Below are positions 1 through 10,760 of a stretch of DNA of 64,000 nucleotides, in pieces. The stretch is from Topomyia yanbarensis. Lineage: Eukaryota; Arthropoda; Insecta; Diptera; Culicidae. Position 1 is the first letter of the stretch. Every line of letters starts with the position of its first letter. Both the position numbers and the translations under genes were made by a program. The stretch is taken from positions 431,582,539-431,646,538 of the forward strand of contig NC_080671.1 in the NCBI RefSeq assembly GCF_030247195.1, in the 5' to 3' direction. The notes under the pieces are model-generated. The model searched no databases. It was not told the DNA's origin and was given only the letters and a program-made list of their open reading frames with translations.

Positions 1-412
1 AATAGACGAAGCCGAAACGCAAACATCTAGACTAATTATATTTGTGTTTTGTGCCCTAAAGGCACAAAGACGGGTTTAAACCAATTGTCTCCTTAGGGAG
101 TAATATAGCATTTTGCTACACATTCGCTTGCTGATTGAAAACAAGGTTCGATTGCAGTATCAGCAAATCAGCATCAGCAAATAGAACCTCTTCACTTACG
201 GGACATCGTAAGTTAGAAATCGTTGAAGTCTTCTCCAGTAGTGTTTCCAATTTTGGACTAGCGTCAGCCCGGTTCATTAGTCAAGTGCCGTAGTTCTGTA
301 AAGACGAAGTCGAAACGTAAACGCCTGGATTCATTATAATTAGTTTTCGTGCCCTTCATGCATAAAGACGGTTTTAAACCCATTTTCTACTTAGGGAATG
401 ATATAGCAAGAG
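1..412. repeat. Diverged direct duplication, about 300-bp period
   Basis: Bases 1-115 and 301-412 are clearly similar in the same orientation. Both begin with a GACGAAG.CGAAACG motif, then a 'TTTAAACC' block, then 'CTTAGGGA.T.ATATAGCA'. This suggests two tandem units of an unclassified repeat of about 300 bp, the first possibly cut by the window edge. No coding potential is visible. The stretch from 413 to 968 contains no supported gene; the ORFs there look random. Confidence 0.6.
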
Positions 413-968
413 TCTGAGACCAAAGACTCACTGACACTCAAAGTTCTTCACTTATTGATATCATGGTTACTACTTACTACAGAACAACTTGAAAATCACC
501 AACCATATAGCCTAGCGTTAACCTTAATGTAGTTAAAAACAAGTAATAAATATCCCAATTTAGCAATTATTTCTTTGAGATATTTGATGTTTAAAATACT
601 TGCACTGATAGCAATGTAGCATAGATGGGTACGACAGAACACACGGTTTGCTAATGTTGGAAACCAAAATAGGTAAACAATCGAGAAACACGAGCCGACG
701 TCAGCGTTCACGACATGCTCGAGTACTTTTTCAATTGAACGTAAGCTGCAAAATGTAAACAATGCGTGTTTTTATGGCGTGTAATTCCAAATGTCGCGAA
801 AATCATACTAATTTGAAATGACATTTTTCATTAATTGGAGTGTTATTTTAAGTTATTTTTTGTAAAACGACGAAACTTCTTTATTCAAGCTTTTCAAAAT
901 TTTGTTGGGTGCACCGTTTTGAAAACTAGCGCATCTGTCAAATTAACGAGCTGTACGGAAAGCGCACA

Positions 969-1138
969 CCCGGTCAACCCATTCGGAATTTGATTCGGAA
1001 TCCTGAATGGAGTCATTATGGATTCCAAATCAAATGCAACAACCGATTCTGAGTCGGAATCGGTTGTTGCATTTGATTTGGAATCCATAATGACTCCATT
1101 CAGAAATCCGAACCGGTTCCGGAATGAGTTTAACTGGG
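969..1138 (+). mobile_element. Hairpin MITE, family G, copy 1
   Basis: This is an element of about 170 bp that is almost wholly an inverted repeat. It starts CCCGGTCAA and ends TTTAACTGGG, and its centre is a perfect hairpin around ACAACCGATTC/GAATCGGTTGT. Near-identical copies lie at 35972-36114, 53544-53714, 57673-57841 (inverted) and 59944-60113. The last copy is flanked by TA on both sides, which indicates a TA target duplication as in Tc1/mariner-type MITEs. It has no ORF of its own. The 64-83 residue ORFs in these copies are translations of the palindrome. Confidence 0.85.
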
Positions 1139-1652
1139 CATACGCTCTCTTAAAGGCGACGTAAGTGAACTAAAAAAACGGTTTTAAATCAAGTTGGCAT
1201 TCGTCACTAAAGTATCGCGAGTGTTATGTTTTCTCTTTCTCACTTCTTTGCTTCTCGTAAGTGTAAATTTACCCAGAGCGGTTCGCGTATAAGTTACAGT
1301 GACAAACATGCCTTTTAGAGATGTCCTCGGGGACAGGTGATACGACATCCTCCTTTTTTCTGATAATCGCCTACGTCACAGAACAGATATCCATGATCAA
1401 ACAAATATATTAATAAAACTTATGTAAACAGTCAAGGGTGGCGAGGCTTCTTGACACAGCTCAGCCACGTTACTACCAATTATGGGAGAAGTCCCATCTG
1501 ACGGAAACCGACAACCCGAGAAGCAGTGAAAAAGGGAAACTTCGATCGAAGGAATCTTGAACACGCGTGAAATAGATTTCAACGAGTTAAATTTATTACG
1601 TCTAATACAAAAGAGTACAAGATCAGTTATGAGGAAAAATGCTTTCATCACA

Positions 1653-1800
1653 GAGAACAGACGTCCATCTTTCGTTCCATCATTCAATTTGTGTAAAAAT
1701 CCCTAACGGTTTCGAAGGTAGTTGGGATATCTTCACCAGGTGCACTACTGTCGTCATGTTTTTAGTGGCTGAGTTCGGCTGAATTGACAGCGGTTATACC
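1653..1800. repeat. Repeat N, inverted partner of 2545-2705
   Basis: The block starting CACAGAGAACAGAC and ending in 'GACAGCGGTTAT' recurs in reverse orientation at 2545-2705 (about 85 % by eye). Shorter relatives of the ACAGAGAACAGACAT end occur at 1378, 2288 and 34970. The pair probably represents the two ends of a MITE opened up by later insertions, or two copies in opposite orientation. Nothing here is coding. Confidence 0.6.
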
Positions 1801-1954
1801 TCCAAAGATAAACTCAAGATTACTAGGTCCTACATAAATGATTGAAAAACTATGGTTCAGCAACCGTGAACCGATGAACTTAAACGTCGTATGCTTCTGC
1901 TACCCCCTTGTTGAGGCGTCGACGACGTGTCTGAATATTTAAGTGCCATGGATA

Positions 1955-2022
1955 CAGTCGTGATTCGCTGGTTGGGCCACAGATCTGTCCAACTAACGAA
2001 TTTGATTCGTTAGTTGGACCGA
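1955..2022 (+). mobile_element. Fragment of TA MITE family M
   Basis: It starts CAGTCGTGATTCGCTGG after a TA, matching the termini of the complete family member at 19335-19765. It then jumps directly to the inner palindrome CCAACTAACGAA/TTCGTTAGTTGG. It is therefore an internally deleted copy. Confidence 0.7.
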
Positions 2023-2544
2023 CTAGATCTTTCATTAGGGCTTAAATCGCTAATGTAAACAAACTGCGTTTTCGCTTTTATGACATTATGCGACAAAAAT
2101 ACTACAAGATTGAGGTGAAAATTAGTTAAAATGGGTTCAATTCTATTATATAAATGATAAGCAATATCTACTATGATCATGTCTAGTCGATAGTTGTTGC
2201 ACATAAACATTCGAATATTTCGATATTTTCATGTAATTCGAAGAAAAGATGCACGCGCCCTTTCATTTACATTCGGTTTCTATGCGCCCACAGAGAACAG
2301 ACATCCATGATCGAACAAAAATATTTAAAAAACGTGTGTAAACATTTGAATTAATATACGATACACACTAGCGCCGCCACACCAACCTATCCCAACTATC
2401 CGTCAAATCCATTCCGGTTCGCAATCCTGACTGGATTCAGTATAGAACCTTGCTCAAAGAAAACAACCGATTCTGACTATCGGTTGATGCATTTGAGCTG
2501 GAATTCATGATGGAAGTCCGAACCGGTTCCGGACTAGTTTGACT

Positions 2545-2705
2545 GGGTAGAGGAATAACCGCTGTCAATTCTGTCGAACTCAGCCACAAAAAAACATAAC
2601 GACAGTAGTGCACCTGGTTTGGATATCCCAACTACCTTCGAAACCGTTAGACATTTTACACAAGTTGAATGCTGAAGATGGATGTCTGTTCTCTGTGATG
2701 CGCCC
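2545..2705. repeat. Repeat N, inverted copy
   Basis: This is the reverse complement of the block at 1653-1800, ending in GTCTGTTCTCTGTG. The short ORFs across it are incidental. Confidence 0.6.
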
Positions 2706-2924
2706 ATTTGCTGAGCCCTATTAAAAAGTATAGAGTACTTGACAATCTGTAACTGTATTAGTGTGTTCAACGGTTTGTTTTCCTCCATCTGTCATAGATG
2801 GAGGAAAAGAAATCGAAAATAACTTTTCGGTCGGATTATTTTCATGATGGAATACGACCAACCGGAATTATACGTCCCCCGAATAAGTTTTACAGCGACA
2901 TAGAGCATTAGAACACCATTATAA

Positions 2925-3190
2925 ATCTCGAGTACTTTTTCAAATGGACGTAAGTAACAATGAGAGATTCTCTTTGAGGTCTTTCTCTTCTGTTCATTAC
3001 TCGGCCATTTCAACATTTACTACTCTACTCTTTGCATAATATTGTAGTAAAAACCGTCGGCTTTCGATATGTACTGGAAAATTAGTACAAAGTGTTGTAA
3101 TGACGTCGTAATAAACGAAAGAGAAAGTAAACAAAGAGAGGCTCTCAATGTTACTTACGTCCATTTGAATAAGTACTCGAGAAATACTTT
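2925..3190. repeat. Inverted repeat block
   Basis: Arm 2928-2985 (CTCGAGTACTTTTTCAAATG onward) pairs with 3130-3190 read in reverse (CATTTGAATAAGTACTCGAG). Part of the downstream sequence (3222-3296, with GCTGGAGGAAAACAAACCCC) recurs at 56095-56170. It is probably a MITE remnant nested in the larger element 2023-3673. Confidence 0.55.
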
Positions 3191-3681
3191 ACGAGAGCTA
3201 ATTCAAATGTTTAATTTGGCTGACAGTTTTATATATGACAGCTGGAGGAAAACAAACCCCCAAGTAGTGTGAGTGAAATCGTTTGCATAGAACTTTATAC
3301 TGTCAAGCTCGCCCATTTACCCAGTCCTACCCAGCAAGACAGAGTCAGTTTAGCCCATTTACCGCGCCCTTCTGAAAATTATGTACACAGTTTAGCCCTT
3401 TCGCAAATGGTGGTTGCTGAAGGGCGAAATCACGACTGGGATGCAAATTGGGCGTAAGCATTTTATTAGTTTCTACCCACTAAAAGCACATAGGAATTAA
3501 ATTCTTTGTTATATTGTCATAAGGTTTAACCAATGATGCTTCCGGAAAAACATGGTCATAAAGTAATGTATACCTACAATAAAAACTACATTTAGAAAAG
3601 CATCGCCGAATATTGAAACTGATTTTTCTCCATTTGAGTAGATTGGGACTTAGGCCCTAATGAAAGATCTGTGTCGAATGG

Positions 3682-3827
3682 TTGGTTTCAAAATCGTCTA
3701 ATGAAGGACGTTCGTTGGACCAATTTGGACAACGTCCAAATAACCGTTCAACAAACGTCCATCGTTGGACCCGTGTTGAACGATTTTGAAACAATTTTTT
3801 GGACGTCTCACTGGGTAGTGACATCAC
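3682..3827. mobile_element. MITE family J, copy 1
   Basis: About 146 bp are repeated almost identically in inverted orientation at 36112-36270. The element is rich in inverted GGACGTT/AACGTCC blocks (TTGGACAACGTCC, GTCCAACGATGGACG). The second copy shows the ends CTGCCCACT and AGGGTGGGCAG. The 71-residue ORF over it is the repeat in translation. Confidence 0.75.
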
Positions 3828-4013
3828 TTTTTAACCACCAGGCTAGAACCTTCTTTAAGTTTAGAAAACATTGCTTAAAACCATAATATTATTATTTATA
3901 TTTGAAATTGTGCATGGTTTATGTTGTATCAAAATTTACTAGAAGTCGTTCTGATCCGTTTCAAATGTGTGAATCTGTGAATATGTTTAATTACAAAATA
4001 CGTTTTCCACTCA

Positions 4014-4020
4014 CTATATA
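4014..4020 (+). promoter_or_regulatory. Possible TATA box for the 4-kb zinc-finger gene
   Basis: ACTATATAACC lies 54 bp upstream of the proposed ATG at 4074, which would leave a 5' UTR of about 25 bases. It is only a sequence match in AT-rich DNA. Confidence 0.35.
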
Positions 4021-4073
4021 ACCTTATATAATCACAAATCATCCAAGTAAGGCCGGATGCTGATAAATTTAAC

Positions 4074-5250
4074 ATGAACGAAGAAACCTGCAAAAATTAT
4101 AACCAAACAGCGATTGCTCTTAAAGATCTAGTAATAGATGCGGTAAAATTTGACATAAATTGCCAAGAAATTAAACGAAGGTTTTTGATAGTGTATTATT
4201 TTTAATAGATTGAACACTACACCTTTACTTGCTTTCAGCCATTTTCCTAGCGAAGAGCGTCAATTTGAACTCACTACACCGACCACTGATGGTACCAGCA
4301 CCGAAAATCATTGTCGGGTTTGTGATAAACTGTTTTCCTCCAAACGTCAGCTTGCCGACCATCGACGAATACACAACAGTGCGAGGCGACACAAGTGTGC
4401 ATTTTGCGGTAAATTGTTTATGCATAAAAGTATTCTAGCAATACACGAACGCATCCATACCGGTGAGAAACCATACACTTGCGTTATTTGTGGCAAAGAC
4501 TTTGGCCGTTCAAATGTCCTTGATGACCATATGCGCATTCATACCGGCGAAGAATGTTGCAGCTGCAAGGTATGCGGTAAAGGCTTTATTCATCTCTCTA
4601 GTTTGAAGTACCACATGCAAGTTCACACTGAAGAAATGCAAAGGTGCACCGTTTGTGGTAGAGAATATCGCCACGCGGCGTCACTGAAAATGCACATGAA
4701 GATACACACTGATGAACCATTGTTCAAATGTGATGTCTGCGGCCAAAAATGTATAAGCCAGTCCAAACTTCTTGGGCACATGCGTACTCATACCGGCGAA
4801 AAACCCTTCAAGTGTGAAATTTGTGGCAAAGAATATTCCCAACAGAGCACACTGGTCTGCCACATTCGAACGCATACCGCCGAAAAGCCATACAAATGCG
4901 AGGTGTGTGGCACACTATTCAACTACAGTCACTGTCTCACGAGACACGCCGAACTTCATCGGGTCCCCCAGGAGCACAAATGTGACGTCTGTGGTAAAGT
5001 GTTCCGTCTCAGTAGACATTTGGCGAAACACAGCCGCACCCATTCCAAGCAGCTGCCCTATTCTTGCCGGTTCTGCGGTAAAGGATGCTCGGAAAGGTAT
5101 GTGCTTGATATACACGAACGTGTCCACACTAGAGAACGACCGTTCGAATGTGACCTGTGCGGGAAAAAATTCGTCAGTGGCAATACATTAACGCAGCATA
5201 AGCGCCATCACAGCAAGCGGAAAGGGAAGCTCACGCTAGAAAGCGGTTAG
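4074..5250 (+). CDS. C2H2 zinc-finger protein, 11 fingers, two exons
   Basis: This is a predicted nuclear DNA-binding transcription factor. The long frame has no ATG before the fingers (its first codon would be TTG at 4210). A better model is exon 1 at 4074-4180, starting ATG AAC GAA, spliced over a 58-bp intron (4181-4238, GTTTTT...TTTCAG) to exon 2 at 4239-5250. The join keeps the frame and gives 372 residues. Residues 1-60 are a short linker with no ZAD. Eleven C-x2-C...H-x3-H fingers fill residues 60-358. Several linkers are TGEKP-like (HTGEKPY, HTGEKPF, HTAEKPY), as in DNA-binding arrays. Fingers 6 and 10 have Cys where the core Phe usually stands (CGQKC, CGKGC). The C-terminus is basic (KRKGK). 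The finger array is certain; exon 1 is inferred from splice signals and frame. Confidence 0.85.
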
Positions 5251-6493
5251 TATTGATGCTTGGGATGCTGAGTATGTCATGACGTGAAGGATCACCTCTT
5301 CGTATTCTGGATAGGGTCGCCAGATTGGATTTCACTAACTGGCGCGATGCAAAAAGATTCACAATTTGTAGCGAAAAAAAAGATCAATGGCATAGTCGAC
5401 TCCCTAAGGATTAGAAGAGACCAAACAATAGTGATTGTTTTCAAGGATGCTGTGATTTATCCAATTAAACGACACTAACCATGAATGAATGAATAAGATA
5501 TATTTCATCAGGAACGTATGGTATTTTACATACATACGTAGAGGAAGTCAAAGCTGTACGTAGTTTGGTAAGACCGTAGCTTCGAACTTTTGCACCACCT
5601 GAGTTTCTGATGCTGAGTTTAATTATTTAGCTTCAATTGATTCAATTTGAATTCTGTTAGTACGCAGTCTATCACGACGGCTTTAGCCGGAATGTACACG
5701 CGATATTCGTGGATAATTCGCAAAGGAAAAATACGGAAGAAAGTGATGCATGCAAGAAGGTAAGAGATTCATAACTACAAATTGGATTCGGCGTATTTGT
5801 TTGTACCTAAATGTTGGGCTATCTGAATTGGGAACCGTGTTACGGATTTATCTTTATTTAATACTCCAACGTTATATACAAATTATATTAACTCAGAGCA
5901 GTTGATCATTCAGAGGTAGCATGATAATACCACCATTCCAGATATAGTTTCAATGGGTCAATTTGTCCTATCAAAATAAATTAGAGCTAAACCTGTTTTC
6001 ACTTTAAAAAACAAAGGCTTATCTAAAGCGATTGATAATAAATAATACAATGTTTGACTAAAACACATGGGTTGCAAATCTCAACTGCAATTAGTCATTA
6101 CTACATCACAAAATAAGTAAATGCATGTCTAGAATCATTTTATTGGTTAGTATTTGGAAAATTCCTAGTGGTCCATTTATATCCCTAATAATGAGTTGTT
6201 TCAATCTGACGATCGTGGAAATTTCTCGGTGTTATTTCACGAATATCTTTGGTTCGATAGGTTGTATTGCTACAACATATCTTCGCTTCAATTGTCAATT
6301 TTTACACATTGTACATTCATGTCTTGCCATATACAGCTTCAACACTGTTAACGTAGAGTTCTTTTTTCAATCCTAATGGTTGAAATGCACTACTTTCCTC
6401 GTCAGTGTTCGTTCCAAGTCTCAGTTTACTGCCAGCAAACTCAGTATCCGGGAATGCCTACAAAAATATAGATATTAATCAATTCGAACAGTT
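5251..6493. other. Intergenic, no gene seen
   Basis: This is AT-rich sequence between two convergent zinc-finger genes. ORFs of 64 and 83 residues are present but lack recognisable features or codon bias. I see no terminal repeats or similarity to the repeat families found elsewhere in the window. Confidence 0.5.
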
Positions 6494-7225
6494 TCAATCA
6501 ATAATCCTCACTATCTTCTCCAGTGACCGCTTCGTTGCCAGCCGGTCGTGTTTCTTCTGGTGCCGCACCAAATGACTTTGACGATAGAACTGTTCACCGC
6601 ACAGCGTACACTCGTGCGGTTTTTCACCCGTGTGAATGCGTCGGTGGTGTGTTAGGTCACTTCTCCGCAGAAATTCCTTACCACAAATATCGCACAACTC
6701 CGACCGTTCGCGGGTGTGTGTCCGTTTGTGCTGTGTCAGGTCAGCATTGGCGATGAACTGCCCACCACAGATATCGCACCTGTACGGACGTACTCCAGTG
6801 TGAATGGCTCGGTGCCGCTTGACGTGACTGGCTTTAAAAAATTCTTTACCACAAATGTCACACCGAGACCGCCGATCATTGGTGTGTATTCGTCTGTGTA
6901 CAGCCAGATTCATGCTTGCGGTGAACGCTTTGCCGCACACCTCACAGACGTGCGGTCGTTCTCCGGTATGCGTTCGCCTATGTTGCTGCAGAATGCTATT
7001 TTTTATGAATCCTTTGCCACACAGATCACACTTGTGCGATCGATCGCTGGTGTGAATTTGTCTGTGCTTACGGAGATTAATCTTGTTGGAGAAAACTTTA
7101 CCACAGAATTCACATTTGAAGGAGGTTGTTTCTATTTGAGGGATGATATCTTCTATTGTCTTACTATTTAGGTTTTGAGATATTCGATTGTCTTCCAAAC
7201 TGATGCCAAATAAACAAAGATCCAT
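6494..7225 (-). CDS. C2H2 zinc-finger protein, 7 fingers
   Basis: This 243-residue protein is likely a nuclear DNA-binding factor. After a 36-residue leader (MDLCLFGISLEDN...) come seven regular C2H2 fingers (residues 37-228), joined by TSDRSHK, TGERPH, TNDRRSR, TGVRPYR, TRERSEL and TGEKPHE linkers. The C-terminal tail is basic (KRSLEKIVR). In the ATG frame the upstream sequence meets a TAA after about 11 codons, so 7225 is a credible start. No ZAD is encoded here or directly upstream. A GTAAGT...TTACAG pair upstream (7287-7349) suggests a 63-bp intron in the 5' UTR. The gene is divergent from the ZAD gene at 7854 and convergent with the 4-kb gene. Confidence 0.88.
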   Translation of the reverse strand: MDLCLFGISLEDNRISQNLNSKTIEDIIPQIETTSFKCEFCGKVFSNKINLRKHRQIHTSDRSHKCDLCGKGFIKNSILQQHRRTHTGERPHVCEVCGKAFTASMNLAVHRRIHTNDRRSRCDICGKEFFKASHVKRHRAIHTGVRPYRCDICGGQFIANADLTQHKRTHTRERSELCDICGKEFLRRSDLTHHRRIHTGEKPHECTLCGEQFYRQSHLVRHQKKHDRLATKRSLEKIVRIID

Positions 7226-7286
7226 TGCTTTGCCTTTTTCGTCGATTCTGTATTATTGTCTATAAATTATGAATTTTAAGCGTTTT

Positions 7287-7349
7287 CTGTAAGATGATTA
7301 ATATTAGTATGTAGTTAATGCCTTCCTTGATATCTCAGATTGTACTTAC
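7287..7349 (-). other. Probable 5' UTR intron of the 6.5-kb gene
   Basis: On the minus strand the donor GTAAGTAC at 7349 and the acceptor ATCATCTTACAG at 7287 are 63 bp apart, the size of the other introns in this window. It would be non-coding, since stops lie in frame beyond it. Confidence 0.4.
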
Positions 7350-7481
7350 TACATATTTAAGAACTTTGATTGATATCCCTATTGGATGTACCTATCAGGT
7401 AAATTTCAACTAGATTTTTTTTCTATTTTCTGCTGTTACCAAAAACTTATAAGGTCAGGAATAACACTTCACTACATGACA

Positions 7482-7491
7482 CTATATATAG
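7482..7491 (-). promoter_or_regulatory. Possible TATA box, 6.5-kb gene
   Basis: CTATATATAG on the minus strand lies about 260 bp upstream of the ATG. It is compatible with a start site just before the proposed 5' UTR intron. It is a motif match only. Confidence 0.35.
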
Positions 7492-7853
7492 CCACTTCAG
7501 TCTTTGTGTCCATCACCCCATCCTGAAATTGCAAACAGTTTTACTGGTAGAAAATGCATTGTTTTAATCACTAATTAATTCAGCATGATCAATTGGCTCC
7601 CTAATTTTCCAAGCTTCCGTAATTGCACTTATTGACATTAATTTGTTGACATCACGCTCACCAATCACCATACGCACACTATTCAACACTGACTGACATA
7701 TTTATTTTTGACATTTTAAAGCATGTATGTGTGTTAGTCAATAGACAACTTTAATGAAGGAGGATTTTTCATGTTTCAAGACAATTTTTCTCACCATCAT
7801 TCATAACACAATAATTTAATTTCCAAAAAATACAAGCGTTTATTGAAACCAAA

Positions 7854-9036
7854 ATGTCGCAATGGTGCAGATGTTGTTTGACCCAAAATTGCGATATGTA
7901 CAATGTGAACGGTATGCTGGATAACTTCGACAGAAAAATATGCGACATGATTACGTCCTGCACTGGCATATCGGTAAGTAGATCTACTACGATCAATCAT
8001 ACTAAACAATTTAGTAACAAGTAAAATAAAGATCGTAGAAACTGACTACCTCTCGAAGGAAATATGCCGGGGATGTTTAAACGATTTATCGGTTGCAGTT
8101 CGCTTCCGAGAGCGATGTCTGGAAACGGAACGATACTTGACGGACACTAAATTTGACAAGTTAGACGAAGCCGGATCGGAGCGGCAGCTCAATTTGGAAC
8201 CACAACTGAGTGTATCGGAGAATCATGTGGTTGGCATTGACCAAGTTAAAGTTGAGCAGAATGACACCGAAGAAGATGCAGAGGACAGTAATATACAACC
8301 AAAAGCGGAGCAGATAATCCTACCGGATAATCTGCACGATCAAGACAACTTGTTCAACGAAGATAAATTACCTACGAATAGCGATCCTCCTCAAAAGTGT
8401 CCATATTACAAATGCGACGTATGTGGCGAACGGTTTGCCCTAGCGTCTCTTTACGAACGACACATTCAATCTCACAAAAATCTACCGCACAGATGCGAAT
8501 TTTGCGGCAAGAAATATACCCAAAGTAGCCACTTTTTTCGCCATTTGAATAAACACCTGGGTGGCTCCGAGCGGCCGTATAAGTGTGAAGTCTGTGGCAA
8601 AGAATTCATAGAAAACGGTCATTTGATTCGGCACATGCGCATCCATACCGGGGTTCGACCGTACAGCTGCGATACTTGTGGCAGAGAATTCATTCAAAGT
8701 GGCAATCTGAAGCGGCACAAGCTTACCCACTTGAACGTTGAGCAGCACTACAAGTGCGAGGAGTGTGGCAAGGAATTTATCCGATTGAAACACTTTCGCA
8801 GGCACCAGCTGTCACATGCCGGGCTCAAACCACACAAGTGTGACATATGCGATAAGGAATTCGTGCTCGCAGGGAAACTGGAACGGCACATGGTAATTCA
8901 CACAAGAAGTGTAAGGCCCATGAAGTGTGAGATTTGTGGAAAAACGTTTGTCTCGAAGGCCATGTTCAAGAAGCATCAAATGAGACACGAAAAGCAGGTG
9001 GAAAAGGGCCCACCTGGTACTGTTTTGGGATTCTAG
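7854..9036 (+). CDS. ZAD-C2H2 zinc-finger protein, 7 fingers, two exons
   Basis: This is an insect-type ZAD transcription factor of 374 residues. Exon 1 (7854-7973) encodes MSQWCRCCLTQNCDMYNV and the first half of the ZAD. A 58-bp intron (7974-8031, GTAAGTA...ATAAAG) follows in phase 0. Exon 2 (8032-9036) starts IVETDYLSKEICRGC. The ZAD zinc ligands are C5, C8, C52 and C55; the domain normally mediates dimerisation. Residues 76-165 form an acidic linker with VKVEQND, a psi-K-x-E SUMO-type site. Seven C2H2 fingers occupy residues 168-364. The frame upstream of 8137 starts with TTG only, so a finger-only model would miss the ZAD. The intron sits at the same ZAD codon as in the 28-kb and 42-kb genes. 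Confidence 0.92.
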
Positions 9037-9639
9037 TGTTGAACCACAGGTTGTGCTATGTTTTGAGCTATCGACACCTTACTGACGTATGTGCATTTAT
9101 AATGTAAGAGAAACTAAAAAATCAATATGAATTAAATGAAGCTTGTGAATTTCGTTTTTTCCTATGTTTTAAACGACTTTAAACTTGCACGGTACAAAAT
9201 CTAACTATGAGTCCAGAATTTTTCGCATCGAGTTCGTCTCCTCAGAATCTGGCAGTTAGGTTGAAACAGCCATGACCTGATACGAACTGCGGTAGGTGAA
9301 AATCTATCTCTTAGCTTTCTGGTCACCACAAAGCCACACGCGAAATTAGTTGGTTAGTCCAGCTTCCGTTCTCTGCGTTATCCCATGCGTCATGTATTCT
9401 GGAATGTCGAGGAAAACCTTTGATCTGTCCTGGTTTTTCACTTCTAAGCCTACAATGTTTTTGCCTTTCTCAATCGACGGGTACATATAGTAATTGCTAA
9501 CTTTTTAACCCAGGCTCGGAGGGCAGAATGTCATATACCATTCGATTCAGTTCTTCGGGTCTGTGTGTATTTTATGTATATTTTAGAGTGCAGAAAAAAG
9601 TTTTAAAAAAGCCTGAGAATTTTGGAAAAAATGTACAAA
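9037..9639. other. 3' flank and intergenic sequence with a repeat scrap
   Basis: This holds the 3' UTR of the ZAD gene, then unclassified DNA. Bases 9398-9440 (AATGTCGAGGAAAACC ... TGTCCTGGTTTTTC) match 43822-43858, so a short piece of a dispersed repeat is present. No gene is seen. Confidence 0.5.
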
Positions 9640-10760
9640 TCTACTCAGGGAACGGGTTTGGGTTACCACCACCCGACCCGCTTAGTAGTAAGTAGCACTG
9701 CTCGACACTCCATCAGTTCGCCACCATCCACAGAGACTGGCAATTTCTGCATGGCAGTCGGAAAGCTGGCTGTGGGTCGAGACTTAGTGCTTTTCCCTTA
9801 AGAAGACAGTCTGGGCGGTAAACTTAAGATTGTCTAATTTACCGAGCCCTTCTGCTCGCTTGTGCCATTTAGCACCGCAACTCCTTTGTCGCACTGCGGT
9901 GAATCTAGCTTACGCCGACGGAGAGTTTCCTGGCGAAGGAAGTTCTCCCAATACCGATACTTCTTTTATTTTAGCAATATAACTTCTTGAGTCCTTTGGC
10001 TCCCTGTCTGATACCTTTTAGCACTGCAACTTCTTTAAGTCCTTCGGTTCCCTTCTCGTTCCATTTCGCTACTTCTCCGATGAGCCATGCATCTAAAATC
10101 TTGTTCACGAACTACTCGGTCTAGTTCCCGACGATGGATCCAGCCTACTCTGCAGGAGAATCCCCCGGCGAGATAGATTCTTCCGAAACCGAACGGTAGA
10201 TTTCTCCCGATACCGATGTTCGTTTCCGTGAGCCATTTAGCTCCCCGCTTCGTCTCGATCTAGTCAATCTAGTCCCCAGCAGTGGACCTAGCTTACTCAA
10301 CCGGTCAGCCAGTAGCTGCTGAGATCCATCCAGCGATTCCGGGTGGAGCGTAGCTACTGGTTGATTGGCGCCCTAACGACCCGCTACTAGCTATTTGACG
10401 CGGTCTACTCGGTATATTCCCCGGCGGTGGATCTAGCCTACTCACGAGCTACCCGGTAGGGTGTCGAGGTCGACCCGGTGATTCCGGTGAAGCCTGACAT
10501 CCGGTACACTGGCGCCCAACGACCAGAACCCGGTAGTACGACGCGTACTACACAACTGGTCCCCGGCGGTTGGTCTAGTCTACACCGACGGAGAGTTCCC
10601 CAGTGGCGGAATTTCTATCGTATTCCGTTGGTCCCTTCGCCACACCCTATGCAGCTTGGAGGTATACTCGTAACCACTCTGTTGATAGCGTCCCAGGTCT
10701 GGTGTCGCTCCAGGCATACCCCTACGAATTTCTTCGAACCGCGCACTCCGGGCAAAGGGG
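9640..10760 (-). pseudogene. R1-clade LINE remnant: ORF2 C-terminus and GC-rich 3' UTR
   Basis: Read on the minus strand from 10760, the sequence begins CPECA. One frame away it continues RFEEIRRGMPGATPD and WRRDQRN, the zinc-binding tail of R1-clade ORF2 proteins with its middle deleted. It continues, across the I-clade insertion, the ORF2 piece that ends at 16731. Below about 10560 the DNA is GC-rich and made of loosely repeated blocks (GTCTAG..CCGGCGGTGGATCTAGCCTACTC and CCGACGGAGAGTT) at about 9902, 10109, 10265, 10404 and 10555. These are best read as the element's 3' UTR. The R1 assignment rests on motif recall; the join is supported by the duplicated target sequence. Confidence 0.65.
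10749..10760. repeat. Target-site duplication of the I-clade LINE, 3' side
   Basis: CGGGCAAAGGGG stands directly against the poly(T) that marks the LINE 3' end. The same 12 bases recur at 16719-16730, beyond the 5' end. Confidence 0.85.

Larger units (their letters stand above)
2023..3673. mobile_element. MITE family I, copy 1, expanded by insertions
   Basis: The ends are inverted: GATCTTTCATTAGGGCTTAA at the left and TTAGGCCCTAATGAAAGATC at the right (3651-3671). A compact relative of about 540 bp lies at 53752-54288 and shares the left 250 bp and the block TTTAGCCCATTTACCGCGCC near the right end. The extra length here comes from repeat N (2545-2705) and an inverted-repeat block (2925-3190). 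No transposase is present. Confidence 0.65.

Noticed and set aside
894..1088. ORFs with DSKSNATTDSDSESVVAFDLES in several places
   Set aside because: The same peptide appears wherever the family G palindrome occurs, on either strand, so it is not a protein domain.
4772..5191. 139-codon plus-strand ORF
   Set aside because: It is an alternative frame of the 11-finger array.
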